NCBI RefSeq assembly: GCF_900162695.1
Contig: NZ_FUIH01000007.1
Span: 2,418,001 to 2,482,000, forward strand
DNA: 64,000 bases
From: Virgibacillus siamensis
Lineage (GTDB): Bacteria; Bacillota; Bacilli; Bacillales; Amphibacillaceae
Reading direction: 5' to 3'
Shown here: in pieces, positions 45,602 to 54,687 of the stretch
Layout of the letters: every line of letters starts with the position of its first letter
Position numbering within the stretch: position 1 is the first letter of the stretch
Program-made: the position numbers and the translations under genes
The notes under the pieces: model-generated
Seen by the model: only the letters and a program-made list of their open reading frames with translations
Databases searched by the model: none
What the model was told of the DNA's origin: nothing

Positions 45602-45671
45602 ACGAATGAAAACGGGTAATCGCCCGGTCTCGAACCATTCTACTTAACATACGATATTTCATATGTGAATT

Positions 45672-45715
45672 AAAATGGTTGAAAGAAATTAACCTAGATT
45701 TCTTTCAACCATTTT
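45672..45715. terminator. Bidirectional terminator between pucR and amidase genes
   Basis: AAAATGGTTGAAAGAAA and TTTCTTTCAACCATTTT, a 17-bp perfect stem with a 10-nt loop between two convergent genes. Confidence 0.9.
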
Positions 45716-45725
45716 CCACTGAACC

Positions 45726-46961
45726 CTAGTTAACTAAATCCAAAACAGTTTGTAACATCACATTAACCCCACGTTCACAGTCTTCCCATGGTGTCAATTC
45801 ATCTTCTGCATGACTCTTGCCATTTACACTTGGTACAAAAATCATTGCAGCGGGAATATAAGTTGCAATGAACTGGGCATCATGTCCAGCCCCGCTTACC
45901 ATACGTTTGTGGGAATACCCAATATTTTTCGCTGAACGCTCCACTGCATTTACGATTTCCTCATCAAACCATACCGTTTTTCGATCCCATTGCTTCGTTG
46001 TTTTCACTTCACATTTTTCCTTCCCTGAGGATTCCGGGAGTCCTTCAATAATTTCTTCTACTTGCCTGATAGTGTTAGGATCCTTATGTCTTGCCTCAAG
46101 GGTAAACACAACCTTATTGGGAATGACGGTATGAATATTTGGACTTACATTCATCCTGCCAATCGTATAGACCAATTGATCATCCAGTTTATTCATTTTC
46201 TCACGTATTTCAGTAATTAAATTATTAGTTGCAAACAAGGCATCTTTACGAAGCGGCATCGGTGTGGTGCCTGCATGATTGGAATCGCCGCTAACCTCAA
46301 TTTCATAGTTGACCATGCCAACCACACCTTCAACGATACCAACCTGCAGTGATTCACTTTCTAAAACAGGCCCTTGTTCAATGTGCAGCTCCAAAAATGC
46401 TGCTGCATCTGTCAGCCTATTTTCTTCCTTCCCGACAAAACCACTGTTACGAAGTGCCTCGCCAAAGGTGGTCCCTTCCGTATCTGTCGACTGCAGCATA
46501 GTCGATTTATCAAACCAGCCAGAGAGCACTCCGGAAGACATCATCGCAGGTTCAAACCGGGCACCCTCTTCATTGGTAATATTGGCAACTACAATGGGGA
46601 CTCGGGGTTTAATACCATTTTCAACTATCGTTCGGACTACCTCTAATCCCGTTAATACACCCAATACACCGTCAAACCTGCCACCCTTTTTAACAGAATC
46701 CAGGTGTGAGCCGACAACCACCGGAAGCTGATCATTATCCAGTCCGGGTAATGTTGCGTACATATTGGCCATATCATCCCACACAACCGTCATCCCAAGT
46801 TTTTCACACTCAGATTGGAAATGGCTTCTAACTTTAAGGTCGATTTCGGATAATGCTAATCTTGTGACACCATTGTTCGCGGTCCCGCCAAAATCAGCGA
46901 ACTCTTCTATCGTATTTTTTAGCCTTTCCCCATCAATTAGTACTTTTTGTTTTTCCATCAT
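45726..46961 (-). CDS. M20-family N-carbamoyl amidohydrolase (beta-ureidopropionase/carbamoylase type)
   Basis: 411 aa zinc/manganese hydrolase of the hydantoinase/carbamoylase family. Metal ligands: His in VVGSHLDSV, Asp in GGRFDGVLG, Glu pair in TNEEGARF, His in ELHIEQGP, His in GKSHAED; GAGHDAQ is also present. With the hydantoinase and PreTA it should hydrolyse N-carbamoyl-beta-alanine to beta-alanine, CO2 and ammonia, the third step of reductive pyrimidine breakdown. Allantoate amidohydrolase is the main alternative, but no allantoinase or ureide genes lie near. Start: ATG 46961 or the adjacent 46958; GGAGAGGA lies just upstream. Confidence 0.85.
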   Translation of the reverse strand: MMEKQKVLIDGERLKNTIEEFADFGGTANNGVTRLALSEIDLKVRSHFQSECEKLGMTVVWDDMANMYATLPGLDNDQLPVVVGSHLDSVKKGGRFDGVLGVLTGLEVVRTIVENGIKPRVPIVVANITNEEGARFEPAMMSSGVLSGWFDKSTMLQSTDTEGTTFGEALRNSGFVGKEENRLTDAAAFLELHIEQGPVLESESLQVGIVEGVVGMVNYEIEVSGDSNHAGTTPMPLRKDALFATNNLITEIREKMNKLDDQLVYTIGRMNVSPNIHTVIPNKVVFTLEARHKDPNTIRQVEEIIEGLPESSGKEKCEVKTTKQWDRKTVWFDEEIVNAVERSAKNIGYSHKRMVSGAGHDAQFIATYIPAAMIFVPSVNGKSHAEDELTPWEDCERGVNVMLQTVLDLVN

Positions 46962-46997
46962 TCCTCTCCTTCCTTCTCTCTTTTTTCAATTAGCTAT

Positions 46998-47207
46998 TTA
47001 CGTTTGCTGTTTGATGTACAATGTGGCAAAATACTTTCGGCTGTCCGGGCTGGTCAAACGTATTGTTTTTTTATCGAATGTCATTTGATTCTCAAATTCG
47101 ACCACATCTCCATCAAGCGTCCCTTTTGAACCTGTAATGGTATACCCACTTTTCAACAAATCATCCACTTCGCGTTTTTCAGATAAGAATGCATCATAGC
47201 TTGCCAA
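46998..47207 (-). CDS. Small protein between NCS1 permease and amidase, unknown
   Basis: 69 aa, soluble and charged, no recognised family. TTG start at 47207 with GGGGG about 9-10 nt upstream, 18 bp after the permease stop and 36 bp before the amidase start. The tight operon spacing and the coherent composition (GYTITGSKGTLDGDVVEF, FATLYIKQ) make it a credible gene. Confidence 0.5.
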   Translation of the reverse strand: MASYDAFLSEKREVDDLLKSGYTITGSKGTLDGDVVEFENQMTFDKKTIRLTSPDSRKYFATLYIKQQT

Positions 47208-47225
47208 TAATATATACCCCCTTTT

Positions 47226-48695
47226 TCAACCTACTACTTCATCCTGTTTATGTTCATCCTCATCAATCACCCAATCACGCCCAACAGTAATCCCAAGATA
47301 TTTATCGTCACTTGGATCCTCTATTTCTGCCTGCGGAAACCTTTTAAAGTACCAATACTTCGTAAGCACATAGTAAATGGCCCCCGCTAAAACGAATCCT
47401 ACAATGAACGAATAATCCATTAAGAGAATGGCTACAGCACCACCAATCACCCAGGCAATGAAACCGACAATGTTTACACCGCCATGAAACTTGAACTGTC
47501 CCTCATGCTGGAATAGTTCCTGCACATTTACCCTTCGCTTCCGCAGCACATAATAATCGACAACGAGAATCCCGCTTATTGCCGACAAAACGGCTCCAAA
47601 AAATAACAATGCTTGTGTCAGTATTTCGTAGACACTCCAAGGCTGTATAACCGTTCCCACAATCCCTACCACAAATACCGCAACCGCATTGGACACTCTT
47701 GGACCCAATACATTTGAAAAAATTGCTGCAGCCGGGACAATATTCGCGGCTGTATTTGTTGACCACTGTGTCAGAACAATCATAAGTAACAACATCGCCA
47801 ACATCCAGCCGGAAGCAGTATCCTGCAAAGCAATAACAGGGTTTGAACTGCCCGCAACCATAAAGGCCGCCGCACCAATCATAATCATAAATGCTTCCGT
47901 CAATGGCATGGCAATCAGACTGCCGATTAAATTTGTTTTGTTTCGTTTAAACCAATTTCTTTCATACTTAGGTGCTTTAAAAAACCTTGATATCGTTGGT
48001 ATATCACACCCTAATGTTGCCCAGAAGCCCATATTGGCAAAAATGACGATAATAAACGCAGAAACCGCGGCCCCACCTGTTACCGGACTTTGCGCCCACG
48101 CCCAAACATCTCCTCCCTGCTCAACAATATCTGATGTCAGGGTTTGATAGATGATTAAGGATAAAATAATAATGACCGGGGCAGCAAAATCAGCAAACCG
48201 CTCCACCCATTTAATACCAGAAGCGGTGTTGATCAACTGTACAAGCGCGAATATAATGTAGCATAACAGCCAGTTATCAAATGCCGGGTTGATGACATGG
48301 ATGATGGAATTAATGGCGGTTGAACCGAAATAGGTGTTTAATCCAAACCAAAATGATGCTGTAACTGCCCGTGCTATTGATGGTATATGGGTTCCGACGA
48401 TACCAAATGGCGCCCGCATATAAACCGGGAAAGATAATCCATGTTCAACCCCGATATCTCCAACAATCGAAATTAACGTACCAACTGCAATACAACCGAC
48501 TAATGTTGCCAGTACTACCCAGGGCAAGGAAATGCTTTGTACTCCAGATGCGCCAATATCGAAAGTTGCCAAAAGGATGGCCATCCCAATCCACATTGCA
48601 AAAAATCCCATGATCCCTATCTTCCGCTCATGATAACCAGTTGGAAGTAAATCCGGTGACTTTAGGTACGAGTTCTTTTTATTGGTCTTTCCCAT
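47226..48695 (-). CDS. NCS1-family nucleobase:cation symporter (uracil/thymine/hydantoin-type)
   Basis: 489 aa, about 12 spans. Family hallmarks: ERKIGIMGFFAMWIGMAI, VYMRAPFGIVGTHIPSIARAVTASFWFGLNTYFG, GCDIPTISRFFK. NCS1 proteins carry uracil, thiamine, allantoin or hydantoins. Co-direction with preA, preT and hydantoinase points to a pyrimidine base or dihydropyrimidine. ATG at 48695 has AAAGGGGACG upstream. An mRNA hairpin (48721-48765) precedes it. Confidence 0.88.
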   Translation of the reverse strand: MGKTNKKNSYLKSPDLLPTGYHERKIGIMGFFAMWIGMAILLATFDIGASGVQSISLPWVVLATLVGCIAVGTLISIVGDIGVEHGLSFPVYMRAPFGIVGTHIPSIARAVTASFWFGLNTYFGSTAINSIIHVINPAFDNWLLCYIIFALVQLINTASGIKWVERFADFAAPVIIILSLIIYQTLTSDIVEQGGDVWAWAQSPVTGGAAVSAFIIVIFANMGFWATLGCDIPTISRFFKAPKYERNWFKRNKTNLIGSLIAMPLTEAFMIMIGAAAFMVAGSSNPVIALQDTASGWMLAMLLLMIVLTQWSTNTAANIVPAAAIFSNVLGPRVSNAVAVFVVGIVGTVIQPWSVYEILTQALLFFGAVLSAISGILVVDYYVLRKRRVNVQELFQHEGQFKFHGGVNIVGFIAWVIGGAVAILLMDYSFIVGFVLAGAIYYVLTKYWYFKRFPQAEIEDPSDDKYLGITVGRDWVIDEDEHKQDEVVG

Positions 48696-48720
48696 TATTC
48701 GTCCCCTTTGTTAATTTTTT

Positions 48721-48765
48721 GGGATGTGAAGCTGTCTGAATGGATTCATCAAACAGCTTAATCCC
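48721..48765 (-). other. mRNA hairpin between preA and NCS1 permease genes
   Basis: GGGATTAAGCTGT / ACAGCTTCACATCCC arms (minus strand) with bulges, not followed by a T-run, about 25 nt before the permease start. It may be a processing or translation-control element. Low certainty. Confidence 0.35.
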
Positions 48766-48809
48766 TGACTAATCACGTAACCTGGGAATCCCCCTCCCTA
48801 AAAATACCG

Positions 48810-50078
48810 TTACTTACTATTCAGCATTTGCAATGCGGTCTGCCGGTCATTCCAGGACATTGGCGGTTCAGTTGGTTCTAAATCTACCATGTCGATTGCT
48901 CCATCTACCGGGCAAACGATTGAACAAAGGTTACAGCCGACACAATCGTCCTCCCTAACCTTCAAATAATCATTTCCATTTTCATCGACAAGCATATCGA
49001 TACACTGATGGGAAGTATCCTCACAGGCGATATGACATTTATTACAATTAATACAAACATCATTATTAATACGGGCAACCATACGATGATTCAAATCGAG
49101 ATTACTCCAGTCTGTATATTTTTCAACTGATTTACCAATAAGTTCACTTACTGAAGCAATTCCTTTGTCATCCAAATAATTACTCAAACCTTCAGTCAAA
49201 TCATCGATGATGCTGAATCCGTGATGCATGGCTGCTGTACATATCTGTACCCCGCCAGCCCCCATCAACATAAACTCAATCGCATCTTGCCATGTGGAAA
49301 TACCACCTATTCCGGAAATCGGGATATTAAAATCCGGTTGCCTTGCACATTCTCCTACCATATTTAAGGCAATTGGTTTAACGGCTGGTCCACAATAACC
49401 GCCATGTGCTCCCTTTCCATTCACATTAGGTACGGGATTCCACGTATCGATGTCAACGCCTATTAAGCTATTGATAGTGTTGATCATACTTACTGCATCG
49501 GCACCACCGCGCTCAGCAGCTTTTGCCGTAGCCGTTATGTCTGTAATATTTGGTGTTAATTTAGTGATAACTGGTACTTCTGCAACTTCCTTTGCGTATA
49601 GTGTTGATTTTTCCACTAAGTCCGGATGCTGGCCAACTGCTGATCCCATCCCCCGTTCAGACATACCATGTGGACAACCGAGATTTAACTCGAAACCATC
49701 CACCCCTACATCTTGAACCCGCTTCACAATCTCGTGCCATTTGTCTCGCTTTGGCTCTACCATTAATGAAGCAATGATTGCCCGATCCGGGAAACGTTTC
49801 TTTGTTTCATAGATTTCTTTTAAATTCTCTTCAATGGGGCGATCCGAGACCAATTCAATATTGTTAAAACCCGCCACCCGCTGACCATTAAAATGGTGTG
49901 CACCAAAACGCGAGGTCACATTCAGCACCGGCTCACAGAGTGTTTTCCACACAGCACCACCCCATCCGGCCTCGAAAGCGCGCTGCACTTGATACCCTGT
50001 GTTCGTAGGTGGTGCAGATGCAAGCCAATAAGGATTAGGGGACTTAATACCTGCAAAATTGATACTTATATCAGCCAT
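48810..50078 (-). CDS. preA: NAD-dependent dihydropyrimidine dehydrogenase, FMN/Fe-S subunit PreA
   Basis: 422 aa. An FMN-binding TIM barrel like dihydroorotate dehydrogenase (FAGIKSPNPYWLASAPPTNT, LNLGCPHGM, KLTPNITDI, GIGGISTWQDAIEF) is followed by two 4Fe-4S motifs starting at C342 and C379 (CINCNKCHIAC and CVGCNLCSIVCP). It reduces the uracil or thymine ring. ATG at 50078 has GGGAGG at 6 nt; ATG 50084 touches the SD. It lies 24 bp after preT, and the two subunits form the bacterial counterpart of mammalian DPYD. Confidence 0.93.
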   Translation of the reverse strand: MADISINFAGIKSPNPYWLASAPPTNTGYQVQRAFEAGWGGAVWKTLCEPVLNVTSRFGAHHFNGQRVAGFNNIELVSDRPIEENLKEIYETKKRFPDRAIIASLMVEPKRDKWHEIVKRVQDVGVDGFELNLGCPHGMSERGMGSAVGQHPDLVEKSTLYAKEVAEVPVITKLTPNITDITATAKAAERGGADAVSMINTINSLIGVDIDTWNPVPNVNGKGAHGGYCGPAVKPIALNMVGECARQPDFNIPISGIGGISTWQDAIEFMLMGAGGVQICTAAMHHGFSIIDDLTEGLSNYLDDKGIASVSELIGKSVEKYTDWSNLDLNHRMVARINNDVCINCNKCHIACEDTSHQCIDMLVDENGNDYLKVREDDCVGCNLCSIVCPVDGAIDMVDLEPTEPPMSWNDRQTALQMLNSK

Positions 50079-50102
50079 ATTCATCCTCCCATCATTTTTA
50101 GT

Positions 50103-51473
50103 TCAAACCCGCTCTTTAGACGTTTCTAATTGCTGATGTATCGCATATGCTGTCTCTTTTCCCTGCTGTGCAGCGGACACAGCCATTGCTTCACCGACAC
50201 CTTTTGCAAAGACGACATCACCCGCCGCATAGACGTTCGGATCAGATGTTTTGAAGGTTACAGGATCCACCTTAACCACACCACCTTGATGTTCGAGGCC
50301 TAACGCTTCGATTAGCTGATGATGCCGTGTTTGTCCAATTGCCTTGATGACGATATCCACATTCAGTAAAAATTCAGATCCCTCAATTGCTACTGGTCGT
50401 TTACGGCCATCTGATTCCGCGTCTTTTAATTCCATCCGAATGCATTCCATTTGTTTAACATGACCGTTCGCATCACCAATCAAGCGCTTCGGTGTAACTA
50501 ACCATCTGAATTCAACGCCATCCTGTTTGGCAAAATCATATTCAAACTCATATGCCGACATTTCCGCTTCTGTTCGGCGATACAGAATTTTAACATTCTC
50601 CGCACCAAGTCTGACTGATGTTGTCGCTCCATCAATCGCCGTATTTCCTGCTCCAATCACGGCCACATGCTTGCCGGCAAAATCAGTCGGATAGTTTCCA
50701 TTCTTTGTTTCTTCTACAAGATCAATGGCATCGTAAATACCGGTTAAATCTTCCCCTTCAATTCCCAGCATCGGTACATCCGCCATTCCCGAAGCGAGAA
50801 TCACAGCATCATAATTATGTGCTAGGTTCTCCGCAGTAATATCCTTACCAACCTTCGTATTTGTGCGTATTTCAACTCCCAAGTTCTGCACCTGTTCAAC
50901 TTCCCATAAAGAAATATCCTTTGGAAGCCGGAATGGAACAATACCATGCGTGTCCAGACCGCCAGCCTCACCTTTCGCTTCAAAAATCGTAACTGCATAA
51001 CCGATCCTTGCAAGTTCACGGGCTGCCGATAATCCAGCCGGACCACTGCCAATTATCGCTATCTGCTTTCCGTTTTTCTTCCCAGCCTTAAATAATACTT
51101 GTTCATTCTTAATCGACCAGTCTGTTGCAAAGCGCTGCAAGTCCCCGATCATAATCGGCTTCGTGGAATTATTCAGTACACAGGCTCCCTCACACAATTC
51201 CTCTGTCGGACAAACACGTGCACAGCTTGCTCCAATCGGATTCGCTTCCATAATTGTTTTTGCTGAACCCTTTAAATTTCCGGATGCAATCTTTTTAATA
51301 AATCCCGGGATATCAATTCCAGTTGGACAAGCCTTAATGCAGGGAGCATCGTAACAGTACAAGCAGCGGTTCGCCTCATCTAATGCTTCCTGTGCATTAT
51401 AACTTGGCTTCGATTCATCAAAATTCTTTGCAAGATCTTCCTCCGACAGCAAATTTTGCAGTAAATGCCCCAA
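50103..51473 (-). CDS. preT: NAD-dependent dihydropyrimidine dehydrogenase, FAD subunit PreT
   Basis: 456 aa, GltD-like. N-terminal Fe-S region (CLYCYDAPCIKACPTGIDIPGFI, CARVCPTEELCEGAC), then FAD-binding IIGSGPAGLSAARELA and a second nucleotide site VIGAGNTAIDGA. It passes electrons from NAD(P)H to PreA. TTG start at 51473 is chosen because AAAGGAGG is 7 nt upstream; an upstream GTG (51503) lies before that SD. The 369 bp upstream contain the 3' flank of the hydantoinase gene and a hairpin, no further gene. Confidence 0.92.
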   Translation of the reverse strand: MGHLLQNLLSEEDLAKNFDESKPSYNAQEALDEANRCLYCYDAPCIKACPTGIDIPGFIKKIASGNLKGSAKTIMEANPIGASCARVCPTEELCEGACVLNNSTKPIMIGDLQRFATDWSIKNEQVLFKAGKKNGKQIAIIGSGPAGLSAARELARIGYAVTIFEAKGEAGGLDTHGIVPFRLPKDISLWEVEQVQNLGVEIRTNTKVGKDITAENLAHNYDAVILASGMADVPMLGIEGEDLTGIYDAIDLVEETKNGNYPTDFAGKHVAVIGAGNTAIDGATTSVRLGAENVKILYRRTEAEMSAYEFEYDFAKQDGVEFRWLVTPKRLIGDANGHVKQMECIRMELKDAESDGRKRPVAIEGSEFLLNVDIVIKAIGQTRHHQLIEALGLEHQGGVVKVDPVTFKTSDPNVYAAGDVVFAKGVGEAMAVSAAQQGKETAYAIHQQLETSKERV

Positions 51474-51750
51474 TGAAAAGCCTCCTTTTTCAGCGAATAT
51501 CACTTAAAATCATATAATCATGAACCATGCTTCAGGTCTTTCTATGAATTAAATCATCACCCCCTGTAAAGAAACTTCAGCAAACAACTACATGGTTGGA
51601 ATGCACGCTTACAGCATCCAACAGAATACAAGTACAGTTCCGTGCAACATTGTCTCTAGTTGCGATGCATATTGTTTTTTGATTGAGGTTGATTCATCTG
51701 GATGAATGATAATCCTGGTGGGGTTATTCTGCTGCATAGGCTAAGGTATA

Positions 51751-51785
51751 CCGGGTAATCCCGGGATTCATACGGGATTACCCGG
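51751..51785. terminator. GC-rich hairpin between hydantoinase and preT
   Basis: CCGGGTAATCCCG / CGGGATTACCCGG, 13-bp perfect stem, 9-nt loop, 57 bp past the hydantoinase stop. No strong T-run follows on the minus strand, so it may be partial termination or mRNA stabilisation. The remainder of 51474-51842 shows nothing else. Confidence 0.55.
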
Positions 51786-51842
51786 CAAGCCTTAAATTAT
51801 TTATCTATTGGGAAGCAAAGATGATTAATATAAAACGCTGCT

Positions 51843-53261
51843 TCATACACGATTTATTTCCGTTGATTTTACTTCATCAAAACCAAGCGCAAATGGTTTT
51901 CCGGGGATAAATTTTCCGTCACCTTTCTTGCCGATATATTCACTGTCTTCAACAACAAGTTTGCCTCGAAGGAATACTTTATCTACCTTTCCTTCCTGTT
52001 TATACCCCTCAAATGTACTATAGTCCACACCATGTAAACTATTTTCGTTGGAAATGATGGATGATCCATCGGGGTCATAAATAACAATATCCGCATCCAT
52101 ACCAACACCAATATGCCCTTTATTATGGTGCAGTCCCATGTTTTTAGCCGGTGTAGTTGCAAACAGGTCAACAAACCGCTGTCTGGAAATCTTCCCGGTG
52201 TTCACACCATAGGTCCAAAGAACACCTAAACGATTTTCTACACCTGGTGCACCATTGGGGATATTGGTAAAATCGTCAATTCCCATATGCTTCTGTGATT
52301 CCCAGTTAAATCCACAATGATCCGTACTAACGGCATTCAGCCATCCATTATTTACAGCTTCCCATAAAGCTTCCTGGTCCCCTTTGGTCCGTAATGCCGG
52401 TGACATCACATATTTGGCACCTTCAAAGTTTGGTTTAGCTAAATCATCTTTATCAAGCATCAGATACTGGACACACGTTTCACCATAAACGGGTAATCCT
52501 TCGTTTTTAGCTGACCGAATGGCTTGCATAACACTTTTAGCAGTAACATGAACAATATAAACGGGAGCGCCTACCATAGCCGCCAGATTAATCACGCGTT
52601 GTGTTGCTTCCAGTTCTACCCGTGCAGGTCTCGATACAGCATGGTAATATGGATCGGTCTTACCTTCATAAATCAGTTTCTTTTGGAGATAATCTATCAC
52701 ATCAGCATTCTCACAGTGAACCATAACTGTGACACCCGCTTCCTTTGCTGCAATTAATGCTTTGTACAGGGCTTCATCGTCACTGTGAAACGGCATGCCT
52801 TTATAGGCCATAAATAATTTAACGGTAGAAATACCCCTGTTCGGCAAATCGGCGATCTCCTCAAATGTCGAATCAACTGGGTCACATACGACAGCATGAT
52901 AGGAATAATCAGCCATGGCTTGATTAACAACTTCCTTCTTATCCATATCAAAAATGGTGTCAGCCATTCCTTTTCCTTGTTCCTGATTAACAAATTCCAC
53001 AACCGTCGTGGTTCCGCCGGCTACAGCGGCATTGGAGGTTTCAAATCCTCGTACGCGTTCCCCTTTAAATTCAAAAGAGTAATGAACGTGTTGGTCTACC
53101 CCTCCCGGGAGGACATATTTTCCTTTGGCATCGACAACCTCAGCAGCCGATACATCCAATTGTTCTCCAACAGCAACAATTTTTTCTCCTTCAACTAATA
53201 CATCACCAACAAATTCATCGATAGCGGTTACAATCGTTCCGTTTTTAATTAATGTACGCAT
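51843..53261 (-). CDS. hydA: Dihydropyrimidinase/hydantoinase
   Basis: 472 aa, cyclic amidohydrolase. GGVDQHVHYSF (H58, H60), carbamylated K148 (STVKLFMAYKG), H182 (VMVHCENAD), His in YIVHVTAKS and Asp in STDHCGFN form the dinuclear metal centre. It opens 5,6-dihydrouracil or dihydrothymine to the N-carbamoyl-beta-amino acid, the second step of the reductive pathway. ATG at 53261 has AGGAGGATATAG upstream. It is the first intact gene of the operon; a broken M20 amidase gene precedes it. Confidence 0.92.
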   Translation of the reverse strand: MRTLIKNGTIVTAIDEFVGDVLVEGEKIVAVGEQLDVSAAEVVDAKGKYVLPGGVDQHVHYSFEFKGERVRGFETSNAAVAGGTTTVVEFVNQEQGKGMADTIFDMDKKEVVNQAMADYSYHAVVCDPVDSTFEEIADLPNRGISTVKLFMAYKGMPFHSDDEALYKALIAAKEAGVTVMVHCENADVIDYLQKKLIYEGKTDPYYHAVSRPARVELEATQRVINLAAMVGAPVYIVHVTAKSVMQAIRSAKNEGLPVYGETCVQYLMLDKDDLAKPNFEGAKYVMSPALRTKGDQEALWEAVNNGWLNAVSTDHCGFNWESQKHMGIDDFTNIPNGAPGVENRLGVLWTYGVNTGKISRQRFVDLFATTPAKNMGLHHNKGHIGVGMDADIVIYDPDGSSIISNENSLHGVDYSTFEGYKQEGKVDKVFLRGKLVVEDSEYIGKKGDGKFIPGKPFALGFDEVKSTEINRV

Positions 53262-53292
53262 CTATATCCTCCTCCGAAAATTTCTGAGTGCC

Positions 53293-53556
53293 TTACCTTG
53301 ATGTATGATTTGAACTTTTTGTTTTTACAGCTAAGCGTTCTACCACATGAAGTAATAAATCACCCCCTGTTTTAATATCTTCCTCTCTAGTATATTCCTC
53401 AGGGCAGTGACTTTTTCCTCCTATACTTGGAATAAAAATCATTCCCACTTCGGCTGCATCTGTCATCATCGCCGCATGTTGTTCGAATACTCTTGTATGT
53501 CTAGAAAGTTCGGTGAATTTGAAAGCGCATTCAAAAAAGCGATGCTCAACAAACTT
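53293..53556 (-). pseudogene. 3' remnant of a second M20 N-carbamoyl amidohydrolase
   Basis: 88 codons of open frame without a start, encoding the C-terminal end of a carbamoylase/beta-ureidopropionase: SRHTRVFEQHAAMMTDAAEV, then MIFIPSIGGKSHCPEEYT with the conserved His, and a typical helical end. An in-frame stop lies just 5' of the fragment. It sits 31 bp before the hydantoinase gene on the same strand, so an ancestral operon probably began with this enzyme. The motif matches the intact M20 gene at 45726-46961, which now supplies the activity. Confidence 0.8.
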
Positions 53557-53683
53557 AATATTTTAAATTGGGAGACTATTTAATTCAATAATTCAACTAT
53601 ATATAATTCAAGGATTAATTTCACTTGGCATACTGTTAAAAAATAGTATTTGTGTTTTTACATACTGTAAATTACCCCGACCA

Positions 53684-53720
53684 AAAATCCTTCCATTGGT
53701 CTACCCATTGGAAGGATTTT
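53684..53720 (-). terminator. Terminator after the PqqB-like gene
   Basis: AAAATCCTTCCA / TGGAAGGATTTT with a 13-nt loop, 106 bp past the PqqB-like stop. The rest of 53557-53825 contains no gene. Confidence 0.75.
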
Positions 53721-53825
53721 ATACATTGTGCTGTTACTAGTTTAATTTTGTTCCTTAAAATAACTTTTCCAGAACTTTCCCGTAGCGCCACTAGGAGATA
53801 TCATTTTTTTGTTAAACAACATCTA

Positions 53826-54686
53826 TTAATCAGATAAATTAAACTCATGTCCCTCTTCCAAAATAAAAAAGCCGTTTTTCTCAATTTCCCTCCTGTACTT
53901 TTCTTCCCCTCCAATCACGGGATTCGTGTGATTGAAATGGGTGAAATAAATTTGACATGTGTCTTTATACGGTTTAAATATTTCCATGGAATCAGATATT
54001 AGCGGGTGTGGAATGTCTTGATAGGATCGGCCAATCGATGCAAGTTCCTTTTCGGAATAAAACGTTCCATCAATGAAACAGTAATCGATGTCACGCATTA
54101 CCTCTCCAAGATTCACATTCCATTGTTCCCATCGATCAATATCCGGGATATATAATAACCGTTTTTGTCTTCCATAAATGATAAAGCCAAATGTCTCCGA
54201 AAATTCATTTCGATGAGGAATTAATAATGGGGTAATTCCTGCCCCATCAGTCAACTGATAATCTTGTTTAAATTTTAGGGTTTCAAGCTTAATGTTTTTT
54301 AAATCAATCAATTGTTTCCAAGGATAGTGTGAAGAAAGAAACTCCCTCATATTTTCTCCGACGGCAACGGGCATTTGATTTGTTGAAACAGCTTCCTTCC
54401 CAAGGTACATCAGACCTGTGTAGTGACCAATATGGGCGTGTGTAATAAAGATACCATCCATCATCAATCTCCATTTTGTTTCCTTTTGAATACGATCCAG
54501 TTGGGTTTTAAAATCAGGTGATGGATCAATCAAAAACCATTTATTGCTTTCTTCAAAATGAATGGATAGCGATGCGGCAAGACGTTGATACCTTTTGTCA
54601 CGTCTTGCCAGATTACAGTTAGGGCAGAAGCAATTGGAATGTGGTATTCCTGCATCTTGTGCGGTACCTAATACTTTTACATACAT
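53826..54686 (-). CDS. PqqB-like metallo-beta-lactamase-fold protein
   Basis: 286 aa. N-terminus VKVLGTAQDAGIPHSNCFCPNCNLARR carries the Cys triad characteristic of PqqB, followed by RLAASLSIHFEESNKWFLIDPSPD. The metal motif is THAHIGHYTGL, a fuller HxHxxH than in PqqB itself, with Gly where classical lactamase-fold hydrolases have Asp. Further ligands may be His in LIPHRNE, Asp in YIPDID and His in YFTHFNHTNP. It starts one base after the nhaC stop, with its SD inside the last nhaC codons. No other pqq gene is near, so PQQ synthesis is unlikely; a hydrolase or oxygenase role is possible. Confidence 0.7.
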   Translation of the reverse strand: MYVKVLGTAQDAGIPHSNCFCPNCNLARRDKRYQRLAASLSIHFEESNKWFLIDPSPDFKTQLDRIQKETKWRLMMDGIFITHAHIGHYTGLMYLGKEAVSTNQMPVAVGENMREFLSSHYPWKQLIDLKNIKLETLKFKQDYQLTDGAGITPLLIPHRNEFSETFGFIIYGRQKRLLYIPDIDRWEQWNVNLGEVMRDIDYCFIDGTFYSEKELASIGRSYQDIPHPLISDSMEIFKPYKDTCQIYFTHFNHTNPVIGGEEKYRREIEKNGFFILEEGHEFNLSD

Positions 54687-54687
54687 A

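Noticed and set aside
45726..46961. Allantoate amidohydrolase as the name for the M20 enzyme
   Set aside because: The family allows it, but the cluster has hydantoinase and PreTA and no allantoinase, urate or ureidoglycolate genes; N-carbamoyl-beta-alanine fits better.
53826..54686. PQQ biosynthesis locus
   Set aside because: Only a PqqB-like protein is present; no pqqA, C, D or E, and the gene is coupled to nhaC.
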